A stretch of 64,000 nucleotides of DNA. Origin: Streptomyces sp. NRRL S-350. GTDB lineage: Bacteria; Actinomycetota; Actinomycetes; Streptomycetales; Streptomycetaceae. The translations under genes and the position numbers were made by a program. The DNA lies in assembly GCF_000719705.1 (NCBI RefSeq), contig NZ_JOHO01000033.1, positions 1-64,000 of the forward strand, given 5' to 3'. Numbering within the stretch: the first letter of the stretch is position 1; each line of letters starts with the position of its first letter. Shown here in pieces: positions 21,181-29,112 of this stretch. Below the pieces are notes generated by a model. The model made no database searches, was not told the origin of the DNA, and saw only the letters and a list, made by a program, of their open reading frames with translations.

Positions 21181-21885
21181 ATGACCACCAGCCCCACCGC
21201 CACGCGCATCCTCGACCACGGGGACGACCGCGGTCTGCAGGCGGTGCTGCTGGACATGGACGGCACGCTGGTGGACACCGAGGACTTCTGGTGGCAGGCC
21301 GAGGTCTCGCTCTTCGCCGAGCTGGGCCACGAGCTGGACGAGGCGGACCGCGCGCACGTCGTCGGCGGCCCGATGACCCGGGTGATGGACTACCTGGTCG
21401 CCCGGACCGGGGTGGACATCGCGCCGGCCGACCTGGGCGTGCTGGTCAACCAGCGCTTCGTGGACCTGCTGGCGGGCGGCGTGCCGCTCATGCCCGGTGC
21501 CGAACGCCTCCTCAACACCCTTGCCGCGCACGGGATCCCGGCGGCCATGGTGTCCGCCTCGCACCGCCACGTGATCGACATCGTGCTGCGGTCGCTGGGC
21601 GCGCACCACTTCGCCTTCACCATCGGCGGGGACGAGGTGCCGCGCACCAAGCCGTTCCCGGACCCGTACCTGGAGGCGGCCCGCCGGCTGGGTGCCGAGC
21701 CGGCCCGCTGCGTGGTGGTCGAGGACACCCCGACCGGGGTGCGCGCGGGCGAGGCGGCGGGGTGCCCGGTGGTCGCGGTGCCCTCGGTGGCGCCGATCGA
21801 GCCCGCTCCCGGGCGGCTGGTGCTGCCCTCGCTGGAGCGGGTCGACCTCGATCTGCTGCGCTCGCTGGTGGCCTCGCGCGTGTGA
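21181..21885 (+). CDS. HAD family phosphatase, beta-phosphoglucomutase-like
   Basis: A 234-residue haloacid dehalogenase-type hydrolase. All four motifs are present: LLDMDGTLVDTE (nucleophile and acid Asp), MVSASH (Thr/Ser), the Lys in RTKPFPDPYL, and the metal Asp pair in VVEDTPTGVRAG. The helical cap after motif I places it in subfamily I, which dephosphorylates sugar phosphates and similar small molecules. ATG 21181 is preceded by GGAAGGA. It follows metH by 140 bp; whether they share a transcript is uncertain because of the hairpin between them. Confidence 0.9.
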   Translation: MTTSPTATRILDHGDDRGLQAVLLDMDGTLVDTEDFWWQAEVSLFAELGHELDEADRAHVVGGPMTRVMDYLVARTGVDIAPADLGVLVNQRFVDLLAGGVPLMPGAERLLNTLAAHGIPAAMVSASHRHVIDIVLRSLGAHHFAFTIGGDEVPRTKPFPDPYLEAARRLGAEPARCVVVEDTPTGVRAGEAAGCPVVAVPSVAPIEPAPGRLVLPSLERVDLDLLRSLVASRV

Positions 21886-21908
21886 TTGTCATCTCATTGA
21901 AGCCGACC

Positions 21909-21924
21909 CCTACCGGCCGGTAGG
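21909..21924. promoter_or_regulatory. perfect 16-bp palindrome, operator-like
   Basis: CCTACCGGCCGGTAGG is fully self-complementary. It lies 24 bp after the HAD gene and about 185 bp before the lipoprotein gene. It has no loop, so it fits a protein-binding site better than a terminator. It is similar to the element at 8211-8224. Confidence 0.4.
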
Positions 21925-22107
21925 TGGCCGGAAATCCCCTCGGCGGAAGGGGGCGGCGGGAGAAAACGGGCATTGCCTGACATCTCGTCGGTCGCGCCGT
22001 GATGCCCCCGGCCGTCGTGTCCCAAACGTCATCTGCGCGGGTATCGGTCGTGCGTGTTCGATATGGCACGCTACTCGGGTTTCGTGCCACCGATAAGGAC
22101 GCGCCCC

Positions 22108-23712
22108 GTGAAGACTTCAGGTGAACGCCTCGCCGTACTCGGCTGTGCCGGTCTGGTCGCCGTGACGGTGGCCGGCTGCGGATCGGTGACCGACGCCGTG
22201 AAGGGTGACGGCGGCAAGTCGATCACCATGGGCACCAGTCAGCTGACCGGCACCCTGGACCCGGCGACCTCCTACGACTCCGGCTCCTGGCTGATCCTGC
22301 GCAACACCTTCCAGTCGCTGCTGACCTTCCCGGCCGCGGCCAGCACGCCCACCCCGGACGCCGCGCAGTCCTGCGAGTTCACCGGCAGCGAGGCCACCGA
22401 GTACCACTGCACCCTGCGGCCCGGGCTGAAGTTCTCCAACGGCCACCCGCTCACCGCCGCGGACGTGGTCTTCTCGATCGAGCGCACCAGGAAGATCAAC
22501 GACGAGAACGGTCCGGTCTCCCTGCTCTCCTCGATCAAGTCCGTCGAGGCCAAGGGCGACACCGAGGTGACCTTCCACCTCACTGCGCCCGACGCCACCC
22601 TGCCGGCCAAGCTGGCCACCCCGGCCGGCGCGATCGTGGACCACCAGGTCTACCCGGCCGACAAGGCGCTGGCCAACGACAAGCAGGTCGGCTCCGGCCC
22701 GTACCGCGTCGACTCGGTCGAGAAGCTCAACGGCGGCACGCAGCTGGGCAAGGTCGTCCTGTCGCCCAACGACAAGTACGGCGGCGACGCCAAGCTGCGC
22801 AACTCCAAGTTCACCGTGCGGTACTTCGACAAGACCGAGGACCTGAAGGCCGCGCTGGACAAGGCCGACGTCGACGTCACCGACACCAGCCTGGAGCCGA
22901 ACACCGCCGCGCAGATCCTCTCCGACCAGCAGTCCGGCAAGACCGACCTGCAGGTGACCGAGGGCGACAGCAACGACACCCGCTCGCTGGTCTTCAACAC
23001 CAAGGACCCGGTCGGCGGCAACGTCGCCGTCCGCCAGGCCGCCGCGCAGCTGATGGACCGCAAGGCGCTCGCCCGCGACGTCTTCGCCCGGACCGTCCAG
23101 CCGCTGTACGCCATGGTCCCGGCCGGCGTCACCGGCCACACCACCGCCTTCTTCGACCGCTACGGCGACCAGGACGTGGCCAAGGCCAAGAAGATCCTCA
23201 CCGACGCCAAGGTCCAGACCCCGGTCAAGCTGAACCTCACCTGGTCCCGCTCGCGGGCCGGCAGCAACGAGGCCGACACGCTGAAGAAGCAGCTGGAGAC
23301 CGGCGGCCTCTTCCAGGTCACCGTCCAGCAGGAGCCGGACTGGGAGGCGTTCAAGAAGGGCTGGTCCGAGGGCAAGTACCAGGCGTACGTGATCGGCTGG
23401 TTCGCCGACTACCCGGACCCGGACAACTACATCGCCCCGCTGCTCGTCAACGGCGGCGCCTACCACCACGGTTGGGACGACCCGCGGATCAGCGGGAAGC
23501 TGGTGCCGGACGGCCTCAAGCAGGCCGACCGCAGCGCCGCCGCGGCCGGCTACGCGCAGATCCAGCAGATCGAGGCCGAGAACGTGCCGCTGATCCCGCT
23601 GTACCAGAACAAGGCCTTCTACGCGGCGCGTTCGTACGTCACCGGCGTCGAGTCCACCGTCGACACCACCGGCTTCTTCCGCTTCTGGGAGATCAGCCGG
23701 ACCGGCAAGTAG
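22108..23712 (+). CDS. peptide-binding lipoprotein of an ABC transporter, orphan
   Basis: A 534-residue family 5 solute-binding protein (DppA/OppA type). The signal peptide ends in a lipobox with Cys24 (VTVAGC). The family signature is seen in ITMGTSQLTGTLDPATSYDS, YHCTLRPGLKFSNGHPLTAADVVFSIER and the late YVIGWFADYPDPDNYIAPL. It should bind oligopeptides or similar ligands outside the membrane. No permease or ATPase gene is adjacent, so it must work with a transporter encoded elsewhere. GTG 22108 has AAGGAC upstream; the longer ATG reading from 22054 would place extra residues before the signal peptide. Confidence 0.9.
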   Translation: MKTSGERLAVLGCAGLVAVTVAGCGSVTDAVKGDGGKSITMGTSQLTGTLDPATSYDSGSWLILRNTFQSLLTFPAAASTPTPDAAQSCEFTGSEATEYHCTLRPGLKFSNGHPLTAADVVFSIERTRKINDENGPVSLLSSIKSVEAKGDTEVTFHLTAPDATLPAKLATPAGAIVDHQVYPADKALANDKQVGSGPYRVDSVEKLNGGTQLGKVVLSPNDKYGGDAKLRNSKFTVRYFDKTEDLKAALDKADVDVTDTSLEPNTAAQILSDQQSGKTDLQVTEGDSNDTRSLVFNTKDPVGGNVAVRQAAAQLMDRKALARDVFARTVQPLYAMVPAGVTGHTTAFFDRYGDQDVAKAKKILTDAKVQTPVKLNLTWSRSRAGSNEADTLKKQLETGGLFQVTVQQEPDWEAFKKGWSEGKYQAYVIGWFADYPDPDNYIAPLLVNGGAYHHGWDDPRISGKLVPDGLKQADRSAAAAGYAQIQQIEAENVPLIPLYQNKAFYAARSYVTGVESTVDTTGFFRFWEISRTGK

Positions 23713-23722
23713 CGCCCGTACC

Positions 23723-23777
23723 ACGGCGGCCCGCCCGCTCCCCCTCGTCGCCACGGGGGGAGCGGGCGGGCCGCCGT
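23723..23777. terminator. very strong bidirectional terminator
   Basis: A perfect 22-bp stem (23723-23744 with 23756-23777) and an 11-base loop, located between converging genes. Confidence 0.8.
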
Positions 23778-23794
23778 CACGTTCGCGCGCGCCG

Positions 23795-24466
23795 CTACAG
23801 GGCGCCCGGGCGCACCAGCCCGCTCTCGTAGGCGTACACCGCCGCCTGCACCCGGTCGCGCAGCTGGAGCTTGGTCAGCACATGGCCGACGTGCGTCTTC
23901 ACCGTGGTCTCGCTGACGAACAGTTCGGCCGCGATCTCCGCGTTCGACAGTCCGCGCGCCACCAGTTTCAGCACCTCCAGTTCACGCTCGGTCAGCGCGT
24001 TCAGCGCCTGCGGCGGCGCCTCGTCGCCCGAGGGCAGCTTGGTGGCGTACATGTCCAGCAGCCGGCGGGTGATGCTCGGCGCCAGCATCGCCGCGCCGTC
24101 CGCGACCACCCGGATCGCCTGCACCAGCTCCTCGGCCGGGACGTCCTTCAGCAGGAAGCCGCTGGCGCCCGCGCGCAGCGCCTCCACCACGTACTCGTCC
24201 AGGTCGAAGGTGGTCAGCACCAGCACCTTGGCCGGGCCGTCCCGCCCCGGGCCGGCGATCCGGCGGGTCGCCTCGACGCCGTCCATCCTGGGCATCCGGA
24301 TGTCCATCAGCACCACGTCGGGCTGCAGCGCCCGCACCTGGTCCAGCGCCTGCTGACCGTCGCCGGCCTCACCGACCACCACCAGGTCGGACTCGGCCTC
24401 CAGGATCATCCGGAAACCGGTGCGCAGCAGCGGCTGGTCGTCGACCAGCAGCACTCGGATCGTCAC
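23795..24466 (-). CDS. NarL/FixJ-type response regulator, no adjacent kinase
   Basis: 223 residues. The receiver domain has the acidic pocket in LLVDDQP, phospho-acceptor Asp55 in DVVLMDIRMP, Thr in VLTTFD and Lys in FLLKDVP. A LuxR-type helix-turn-helix follows (LTERELEVLKLVARGLSNAEIAAELFVSETTVKTHV). No sensor kinase gene is adjacent. The GTG start at 24466 overlaps the TAG stop of the upstream nuclease gene by one base, with AAGGAG correctly spaced, so the two are translationally coupled. Confidence 0.92.
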   Translation of the reverse strand: MTIRVLLVDDQPLLRTGFRMILEAESDLVVVGEAGDGQQALDQVRALQPDVVLMDIRMPRMDGVEATRRIAGPGRDGPAKVLVLTTFDLDEYVVEALRAGASGFLLKDVPAEELVQAIRVVADGAAMLAPSITRRLLDMYATKLPSGDEAPPQALNALTERELEVLKLVARGLSNAEIAAELFVSETTVKTHVGHVLTKLQLRDRVQAAVYAYESGLVRPGAL

Positions 24467-25374
24467 TAGGACTCCTTGCTCCTCAGATCCCCCGTGGGAT
24501 CGTCCTCATCAGACGTACGCGCCAGCGGAAGCGGGTACGGCGGCGGGGTGCCGCCGAACTCCGGGCAGCTGGCCCGGTGGTCGCACCAGTCGCAGAGGCG
24601 GTTGCGGGTGGCCGGAAAGTCCCCCGTGGCCACCGCCTGGCTGATCCGCTCCCACAGCGCCTGCAGCTTGCGCTCCACCGCGAGCAGGTCGGCCTGGTCC
24701 GGGTCGTAGCTGACCACGTTCCCGCCGCCGCCGAGGTAGACCAGCTGGAGGCGCTTGGGGATCACGCCCTTCCACCGCCACACAACCAGTGCGTAGAACT
24801 TCATCTGGAACATCGCCTTGCCCTCGAAGTCCCGCGAGGGCGCCCGGCCGGTCTTGTAGTCCACCAGGCGGACCTCACCGGTCGGAGCGACGTCCACCCG
24901 GTCGATGTAGCCGCGCAGCAGCAGCCCCGACTCCAGGGCCGTCTCCACGTACAGCTCCCGCTCCACCGGGTGCAGCCGGGTCGGGTCCTCCAGCCGGAAC
25001 CACTGGCCGATCAGCTTCTCGGCGTCCGCCAGCCAGCCGGTCAGTGCCGCGCCGTCCGGATCCTCCGGGAACAACGAGCCCAGCTCCGGCCGCTCCCCGA
25101 GCAGCCGCTCCCACTGGGGGCGCAGCAGGCCCAGCGCCCGCTCCGGCGTACGGTCGGCCGCCGGGCTGTCGAAGAGCCGCTCCAGCACCGCGTGCACCAG
25201 CGTGCCCCTGGTCGCCGCCGCGCTCGGCGGCTCGGGCAGCCGGTCGATCACCCGCAGCCGGTACAGCAGGGGGCAGGTCAGGAAGTCCCCGGCCCGGGAC
25301 GGGGACAGGCCGGTCGGGGGCGCCGCCGGCCGCGCCGGAACCCCGGTGGCGCTGGTGGTGTCGGTCTGCTGCAT
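24466..25374 (-). CDS. RecB-like PD-(D/E)XK nuclease with probable Fe-S cluster
   Basis: A 302-residue single-domain relative of the RecB/AddB/Cas4 nucleases. LSPSRAGDFLTCPLLYRLR is the N-terminal motif with the first cluster Cys. RGYIDRVDVAPTGEVRLVDYKTG contains the catalytic Asp, the Asp-x-Lys core and following Tyr. A C-terminal CDWCDHRASCPEF supplies three more Cys, the arrangement that binds a 4Fe-4S cluster in AddB and Cas4. Its likely role is DNA end processing. ATG 25374 (MQQTDTTS) is the first reasonable start. It forms an operon with the downstream response regulator. Confidence 0.88.
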   Translation of the reverse strand: MQQTDTTSATGVPARPAAPPTGLSPSRAGDFLTCPLLYRLRVIDRLPEPPSAAATRGTLVHAVLERLFDSPAADRTPERALGLLRPQWERLLGERPELGSLFPEDPDGAALTGWLADAEKLIGQWFRLEDPTRLHPVERELYVETALESGLLLRGYIDRVDVAPTGEVRLVDYKTGRAPSRDFEGKAMFQMKFYALVVWRWKGVIPKRLQLVYLGGGGNVVSYDPDQADLLAVERKLQALWERISQAVATGDFPATRNRLCDWCDHRASCPEFGGTPPPYPLPLARTSDEDDPTGDLRSKES

Positions 25375-25541
25375 GGCTACGACCCTATTGCCCTTTCCTG
25401 TCATCCTGCTGCCACCGTGCTGCCACCGCGGCCCGCGCAATGGGTATGAAGCAGGAAGAGGGGCGCAGGCCGCCGCAGCGCCGCGATCACGTAGCGTGGG
25501 CGCACCGGGGCACGACGGGGGAGACGACCGAAGGGATCACG

Positions 25542-26753
25542 GTGAGCGACAGCGGGAGGCAGCAGTCCTCCGACCAGCCACCGCAGGACGACGGCGGACG
25601 ACCCGACGGGCCGCCGCCGGAGCGCGGCGGCGGCCTCCTGATGGGCCGGCCCTTCGGCGTGCCCGTCTACGTCACCCCTTCCTGGTTCGTCATCGCCGCG
25701 CTGATCACCTGGGTGTTCGGCGGACAGCTGGGAGACGTGCTGCCCGACCTCGGCGGCGCCCGCTACCTGGTCGCGTTCTCCTTCGCGGTCGCCTTCTACG
25801 CCTCCGTCCTGGTGCACGAACTCGCCCACACCCTCGTCGCGCTGCGCTACCGCCTCGGGGTGCGGCGGATCCAGCTGCAGTTCTTCGGCGGCGTCTCCGA
25901 GATCGAGAACGAGGCCACCACGCCCTGGCGCGAGTTCTGGCTGGCCTTCGTCGGCCCGCTGCTCTCGCTGGCGCTCGGCGGCGTCTTCTACCTCGCCGTG
26001 CGGGCCGTGGAGCTCACGTCCGTGCCCGGCGTGCTGCTGACCGGCCTGATGGTCTCCAACCTGGTCGTCGCCGCCTTCAACCTGCTGCCCGGCCTGCCGC
26101 TGGACGGCGGCCGGATGCTGCGCGCCGTCATCTGGGCGGTCACCGGCAAGCCGATGACCGGCACGGTGGCCGCCGCCTGGGTCGGCCGGGCGCTGGCGGT
26201 CGCCGTGCTGTTCGGCCTGCCGCTGGTCAGCGCCGCCCGCGGGAGCGAACGCACCACCACCGACACCCTGGTGGACGCGGTGCTGGCCGCCGTGCTCGCC
26301 GCGATCATCTGGAACGGCGCCACCGGCAGCGTGCGCAACGCCCGGCTCAAGGAGGCGCTGCCCGGCCTGCGGCTGCGCGACCTCGCCCGCCGGGTCGTCG
26401 AGGTGACCGCCGACACCCCGCTCGGCGAGGCGATGCGCCGCGCCCAGGAGGCCCGGGCCGGCGCGGTGCTCGTGGTGGACGGCCGGGGCGAGCCGATCGC
26501 CATCGTCCGCGAGTCCGCGGTCCGGGCCGTGCCCGAGCACCGCCGCCCCTGGGTGGCCGTCGGCCCGCTCGCCCGCGACCTCGAACCCGGGCTGCGGCTG
26601 GACGCCGACCTGGGCGGCGAGGACCTGCTGCGGGCCGTCCAGGCCACCCCGGCGGGGGAGTACCTGGTGGTCGAGGAGGACGGCCGGGTGTACGGCGTCG
26701 CCGCCCTGACCGACATCGAGCGGCGGCTGAGCGCGGCGGTCGCCGGGAGGTGA
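25542..26753 (+). CDS. site-2 protease family metalloprotease with CBS domains
   Basis: 403 residues. After a disordered Gly/Pro-rich cytoplasmic start, about six membrane helices carry the zinc site: HELAH at residues 92-96 and a third ligand Asp in LPLDGGRML. The C-terminal 130 residues form a CBS-domain pair, usual in this actinobacterial subgroup and likely to sense nucleotides. Such enzymes cut transmembrane segments, for example of anti-sigma factors. GTG 25542 gives VSDSGRQQ. It lies just upstream of trmI, a conserved arrangement near the proteasome locus as I recall. Confidence 0.92.
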   Translation: MSDSGRQQSSDQPPQDDGGRPDGPPPERGGGLLMGRPFGVPVYVTPSWFVIAALITWVFGGQLGDVLPDLGGARYLVAFSFAVAFYASVLVHELAHTLVALRYRLGVRRIQLQFFGGVSEIENEATTPWREFWLAFVGPLLSLALGGVFYLAVRAVELTSVPGVLLTGLMVSNLVVAAFNLLPGLPLDGGRMLRAVIWAVTGKPMTGTVAAAWVGRALAVAVLFGLPLVSAARGSERTTTDTLVDAVLAAVLAAIIWNGATGSVRNARLKEALPGLRLRDLARRVVEVTADTPLGEAMRRAQEARAGAVLVVDGRGEPIAIVRESAVRAVPEHRRPWVAVGPLARDLEPGLRLDADLGGEDLLRAVQATPAGEYLVVEEDGRVYGVAALTDIERRLSAAVAGR

Positions 26754-26798
26754 GCCGCCCCGCCCCGGGCGTGGTCGGGCGGGAGGCTCCGCTTCCCT

Positions 26799-26804
26799 TA
26801 GGAT
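26799..26804 (+). promoter_or_regulatory. -10 element of a predicted leaderless transcript
   Basis: TAGGAT, the best match to the actinobacterial housekeeping -10, lies 7 bases before the ATG at 26812. Confidence 0.55.
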
Positions 26805-26811
26805 TGTCCGC

Positions 26812-27768
26812 ATGTCCGAACCGACCGGTGCCGCCCGCCGACGCGGGCCCTTCCAGGTCGGGGACCAGGTCCAGCTGACCGACCCCAAGGGTCGCCACTA
26901 CACGTTCACGCTCCAGGCCGGGAACCAGTTCCACACCCACAAGGGTGCGTTCCCCCACGACGAGCTGATCGGCGCCCCCGAAGGCACGGTCGTGCGCACC
27001 ACGGGGAACGTCCCGTACCTCGCGCTGCGCCCCCTGCTCCCCGACTACGTCCTCTCCATGCCTCGCGGCGCCGCCGTGATCTACCCCAAGGACGCGGGGC
27101 AGATCCTGGCCATGGCCGACATCTTCGCCGGCGCCCGCGTGGTCGAGGCCGGCGTCGGCTCGGGCGCGCTCAGCATGTACCTGCTGCGCGCCGTCGGCGA
27201 GCACGGCATGCTGGCCTCCTACGAGCGCCGGCAGGACTTCGCCGACATCGCCCAGGGCAACGTCGAGCGCTACTTCGGCGGGCCGCACCCGGCGTGGAAG
27301 CTCACCGTCGGCGACCTCCAGGACAACCTGGTCGAGTCCGACGTCGACCGCGTCCTCCTCGACATGCTCGCCCCCTGGGAGTGCCTGGACGTCGCCTCGA
27401 AGGCGCTCGTCCCCGGCGGCCTCATCTGCTGCTACGTGGCCACCACGACGCAGATGTCCAAGACCGTCGAGGCGCTGCGCGAGCACGGCACCTTCACCGA
27501 GCCGCAGGCCTGGGAGACCATGGTCCGCACCTGGCACCTGGAGGGCCTGGCCGTCCGCCCGGACCACCGGATGATCGGCCACACCGGCTTCCTGCTCACC
27601 GCCCGCCGCCTGGCGGACGGCGTCGAGCCGCCGCTGCGCCGCCGCCGCCCGGCCAAGGGCGCGTACGGCGAGGACTACGACAGCGGGGCGGCCGAGCCGA
27701 GCCTGCACGAGCGCGCCGCCGCCCGCAAGGCCGCCCGCACCGAGGCCGAGCAGCCCGACCTGGGCTGA
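26812..27768 (+). CDS. trmI: tRNA (adenine-58-N1)-methyltransferase TrmI
   Basis: A 318-residue SAM-dependent enzyme that makes m1A58 in the tRNA T-loop. The N-terminal FPF-type domain (residues 10-75; FTLQAGNQFHTHKG) is followed by RPLLPDYVLSMPRGAAVIYPKD and the SAM-binding VVEAGVGSGALSMYLL. The catalytic region is VLLDMLAPWECLD. After residue 280 a basic tail rich in Arg and Lys may contact RNA. ATG 26812 is 7 bases behind a TAGGAT -10 and lacks a ribosome site, suggesting a leaderless mRNA. Confidence 0.93.
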   Translation: MSEPTGAARRRGPFQVGDQVQLTDPKGRHYTFTLQAGNQFHTHKGAFPHDELIGAPEGTVVRTTGNVPYLALRPLLPDYVLSMPRGAAVIYPKDAGQILAMADIFAGARVVEAGVGSGALSMYLLRAVGEHGMLASYERRQDFADIAQGNVERYFGGPHPAWKLTVGDLQDNLVESDVDRVLLDMLAPWECLDVASKALVPGGLICCYVATTTQMSKTVEALREHGTFTEPQAWETMVRTWHLEGLAVRPDHRMIGHTGFLLTARRLADGVEPPLRRRRPAKGAYGEDYDSGAAEPSLHERAAARKAARTEAEQPDLG

Positions 27769-27783
27769 GCCCGCGACCCGACA

Positions 27784-27813
27784 GGGGTGGCACGAGCGAT
27801 CTCGTGCCACCCC
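27784..27813 (+). terminator. strong terminator after trmI
   Basis: A perfect 13-bp stem GGGGTGGCACGAG/CTCGTGCCACCCC with a CGAT tetraloop, followed by TTGGCATTT. Confidence 0.8.
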
Positions 27814-27893
27814 TTGGCATTTCCCCGTCGACCGCGTGTGGGACGATGCTCGCTCACACGGACCAGCTCCTGGAGCTCTGGAGGGGACGCCTG

Positions 27894-28505
27894 GTGGAGA
27901 CCGCGGTCGGGACGACGGCGACGGTTGGACAGCACACCCCGCGGGGCCGCACCCGGCCCGGGCACGCGCGCACCGCCGCCTGGCACTGGGCCCTCGCCCT
28001 GGCCGGCTGCGGCGCGGTGGTCGGCGCCGCCCTCGCGGCCTCCCCGGCGACCGGCACCCCGGTGCCCGCCCACGGCACCCCCAAGGCCCTCCCGGCGAGC
28101 GCCGCCCCCGACCCGGCCAAGGCCCAACTACCGCTGGACTGCGGCCCGTTCCCGGTCAAGACGGTGCTCAGCGTGCCCGCCGAGCTGGGCGACGGCCGCC
28201 GCGGCACGGTGGTCGCCGCACACTGCGGCACCGACACCGGCACCCCGCCGGACGCCGTCTTCCTGCTCGGCTTCGGCCCCGGCGACCGCCCGTCGGTCCT
28301 GGCCACCCTGCTCACCGAGCGCGAGAACCTCACCGTGAACCGGCTCGCGGTGCGCTCCGACGGCGCCATCACCGGCCACGCGCAGGGGTATTCGAGCGAG
28401 GACGTGCCGCGCTTCCGGCCCGACGTCTCGGTCGACCTCACCTGGACGCGCAAGGGCGGCGGCTGGGACCGCTCCCAGACCGCCGCCCCGGTCAGCCGGA
28501 CCTGA
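27894..28505 (+). CDS. hypothetical exported or membrane-anchored protein
   Basis: A 203-residue protein I do not recognise. A basic N-terminus is followed by one hydrophobic segment (about residues 30-50, ALALAGCGAVVGAALAA) and a Pro/Ala-rich linker, so the C-terminal 140 residues are probably outside the membrane. That part has two Cys (LDCGPF, AAHCGT), a beta-rich pattern and no catalytic motif I can name. GTG 27894 follows GAGGGGA at good spacing; an in-frame ATG at 27846 would add 16 residues but has a poorer ribosome site. Confidence 0.7.
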   Translation: METAVGTTATVGQHTPRGRTRPGHARTAAWHWALALAGCGAVVGAALAASPATGTPVPAHGTPKALPASAAPDPAKAQLPLDCGPFPVKTVLSVPAELGDGRRGTVVAAHCGTDTGTPPDAVFLLGFGPGDRPSVLATLLTERENLTVNRLAVRSDGAITGHAQGYSSEDVPRFRPDVSVDLTWTRKGGGWDRSQTAAPVSRT

Positions 28506-28522
28506 CGGACCGCCGTGCGCGG

Positions 28523-28828
28523 CTAGTCGGCGTCCGGCCCGTACACCTCGACCCGGTCGGTGACCCGGCGCACGTGGATGCAGTCGCCGGGGCAGTCCTT
28601 CGCCGAGTCCACCACGTCCTGAAGGAGCGTCAGCGGAACCGGGGCGGACTCCCCCGGCTGCTGGCGCAACTCGTCGTCCGGCCCCTTCACATAGGCGAGG
28701 CCGTCGATGTCCAGCTCGAAGACCTCCGGCGCGTACTGCACGCAGATCCCGTCGCCGGTGCACAGATCCTGGTCGATCCACACCTCCAGCTCCTCGGTCG
28801 CGGCTGCCGTCTGCTCGGTCACCGACAT
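28523..28828 (-). CDS. ferredoxin
   Basis: A 101-residue small electron carrier of the actinobacterial 3Fe-4S/4Fe-4S type. The first cluster motif is DLCTGDGICV, and the second is DCPGDCIHV, which has Cys-Pro. An acidic surface (ELDIDG, DDELRQQ) would dock a partner such as a cytochrome P450 or reductase; none is adjacent. ATG 28828 gives MSVTEQTAAA. The open frame upstream to 28882 has no supporting ribosome site. It is divergent from the proteasome ATPase gene. Confidence 0.88.
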   Translation of the reverse strand: MSVTEQTAAATEELEVWIDQDLCTGDGICVQYAPEVFELDIDGLAYVKGPDDELRQQPGESAPVPLTLLQDVVDSAKDCPGDCIHVRRVTDRVEVYGPDAD

Positions 28829-29043
28829 GGTCCCCTGCCGTTTCTGTCCCGGGACGCCCTTTTCCTGGAGCAATCCCGCCATTCGTACAACGATCGGACC
28901 TCGACTGGTGGTCGCGATCGGATATCACTTCGCTCGACGATACATCCGGCCCGCTTTGGGCGGTGCGCGGTGGGTATCCCCTTAGCAGAGGGGAAGCACG
29001 CTGGGGCGAAGATCGGACACGCCCGTTCCATCTTTCTTGATCT

Positions 29044-29076
29044 AGGGGTTTACGGACCCCTGGTCCCAGGTAGGGT
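29044..29076 (+). promoter_or_regulatory. candidate arc promoter with inverted repeat
   Basis: TTTACG (29049-29054), a 16-base spacer and TAGGGT (29071-29076) resemble a housekeeping promoter. An inverted repeat AGGGGT-N6-ACCCCT (29044-29061) straddles the -35 and could be an operator. Confidence 0.4.
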
Positions 29077-29112
29077 CTGGAAGCGTCCAGCTCCCCGGAG
29101 GAGGTGAGGACC

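Noticed and set aside
24466..25374. Cas4 nuclease of a CRISPR system
   Set aside because: The Fe-S nuclease pattern also fits stand-alone RecB-like proteins of streptomycetes, and no cas neighbours exist.
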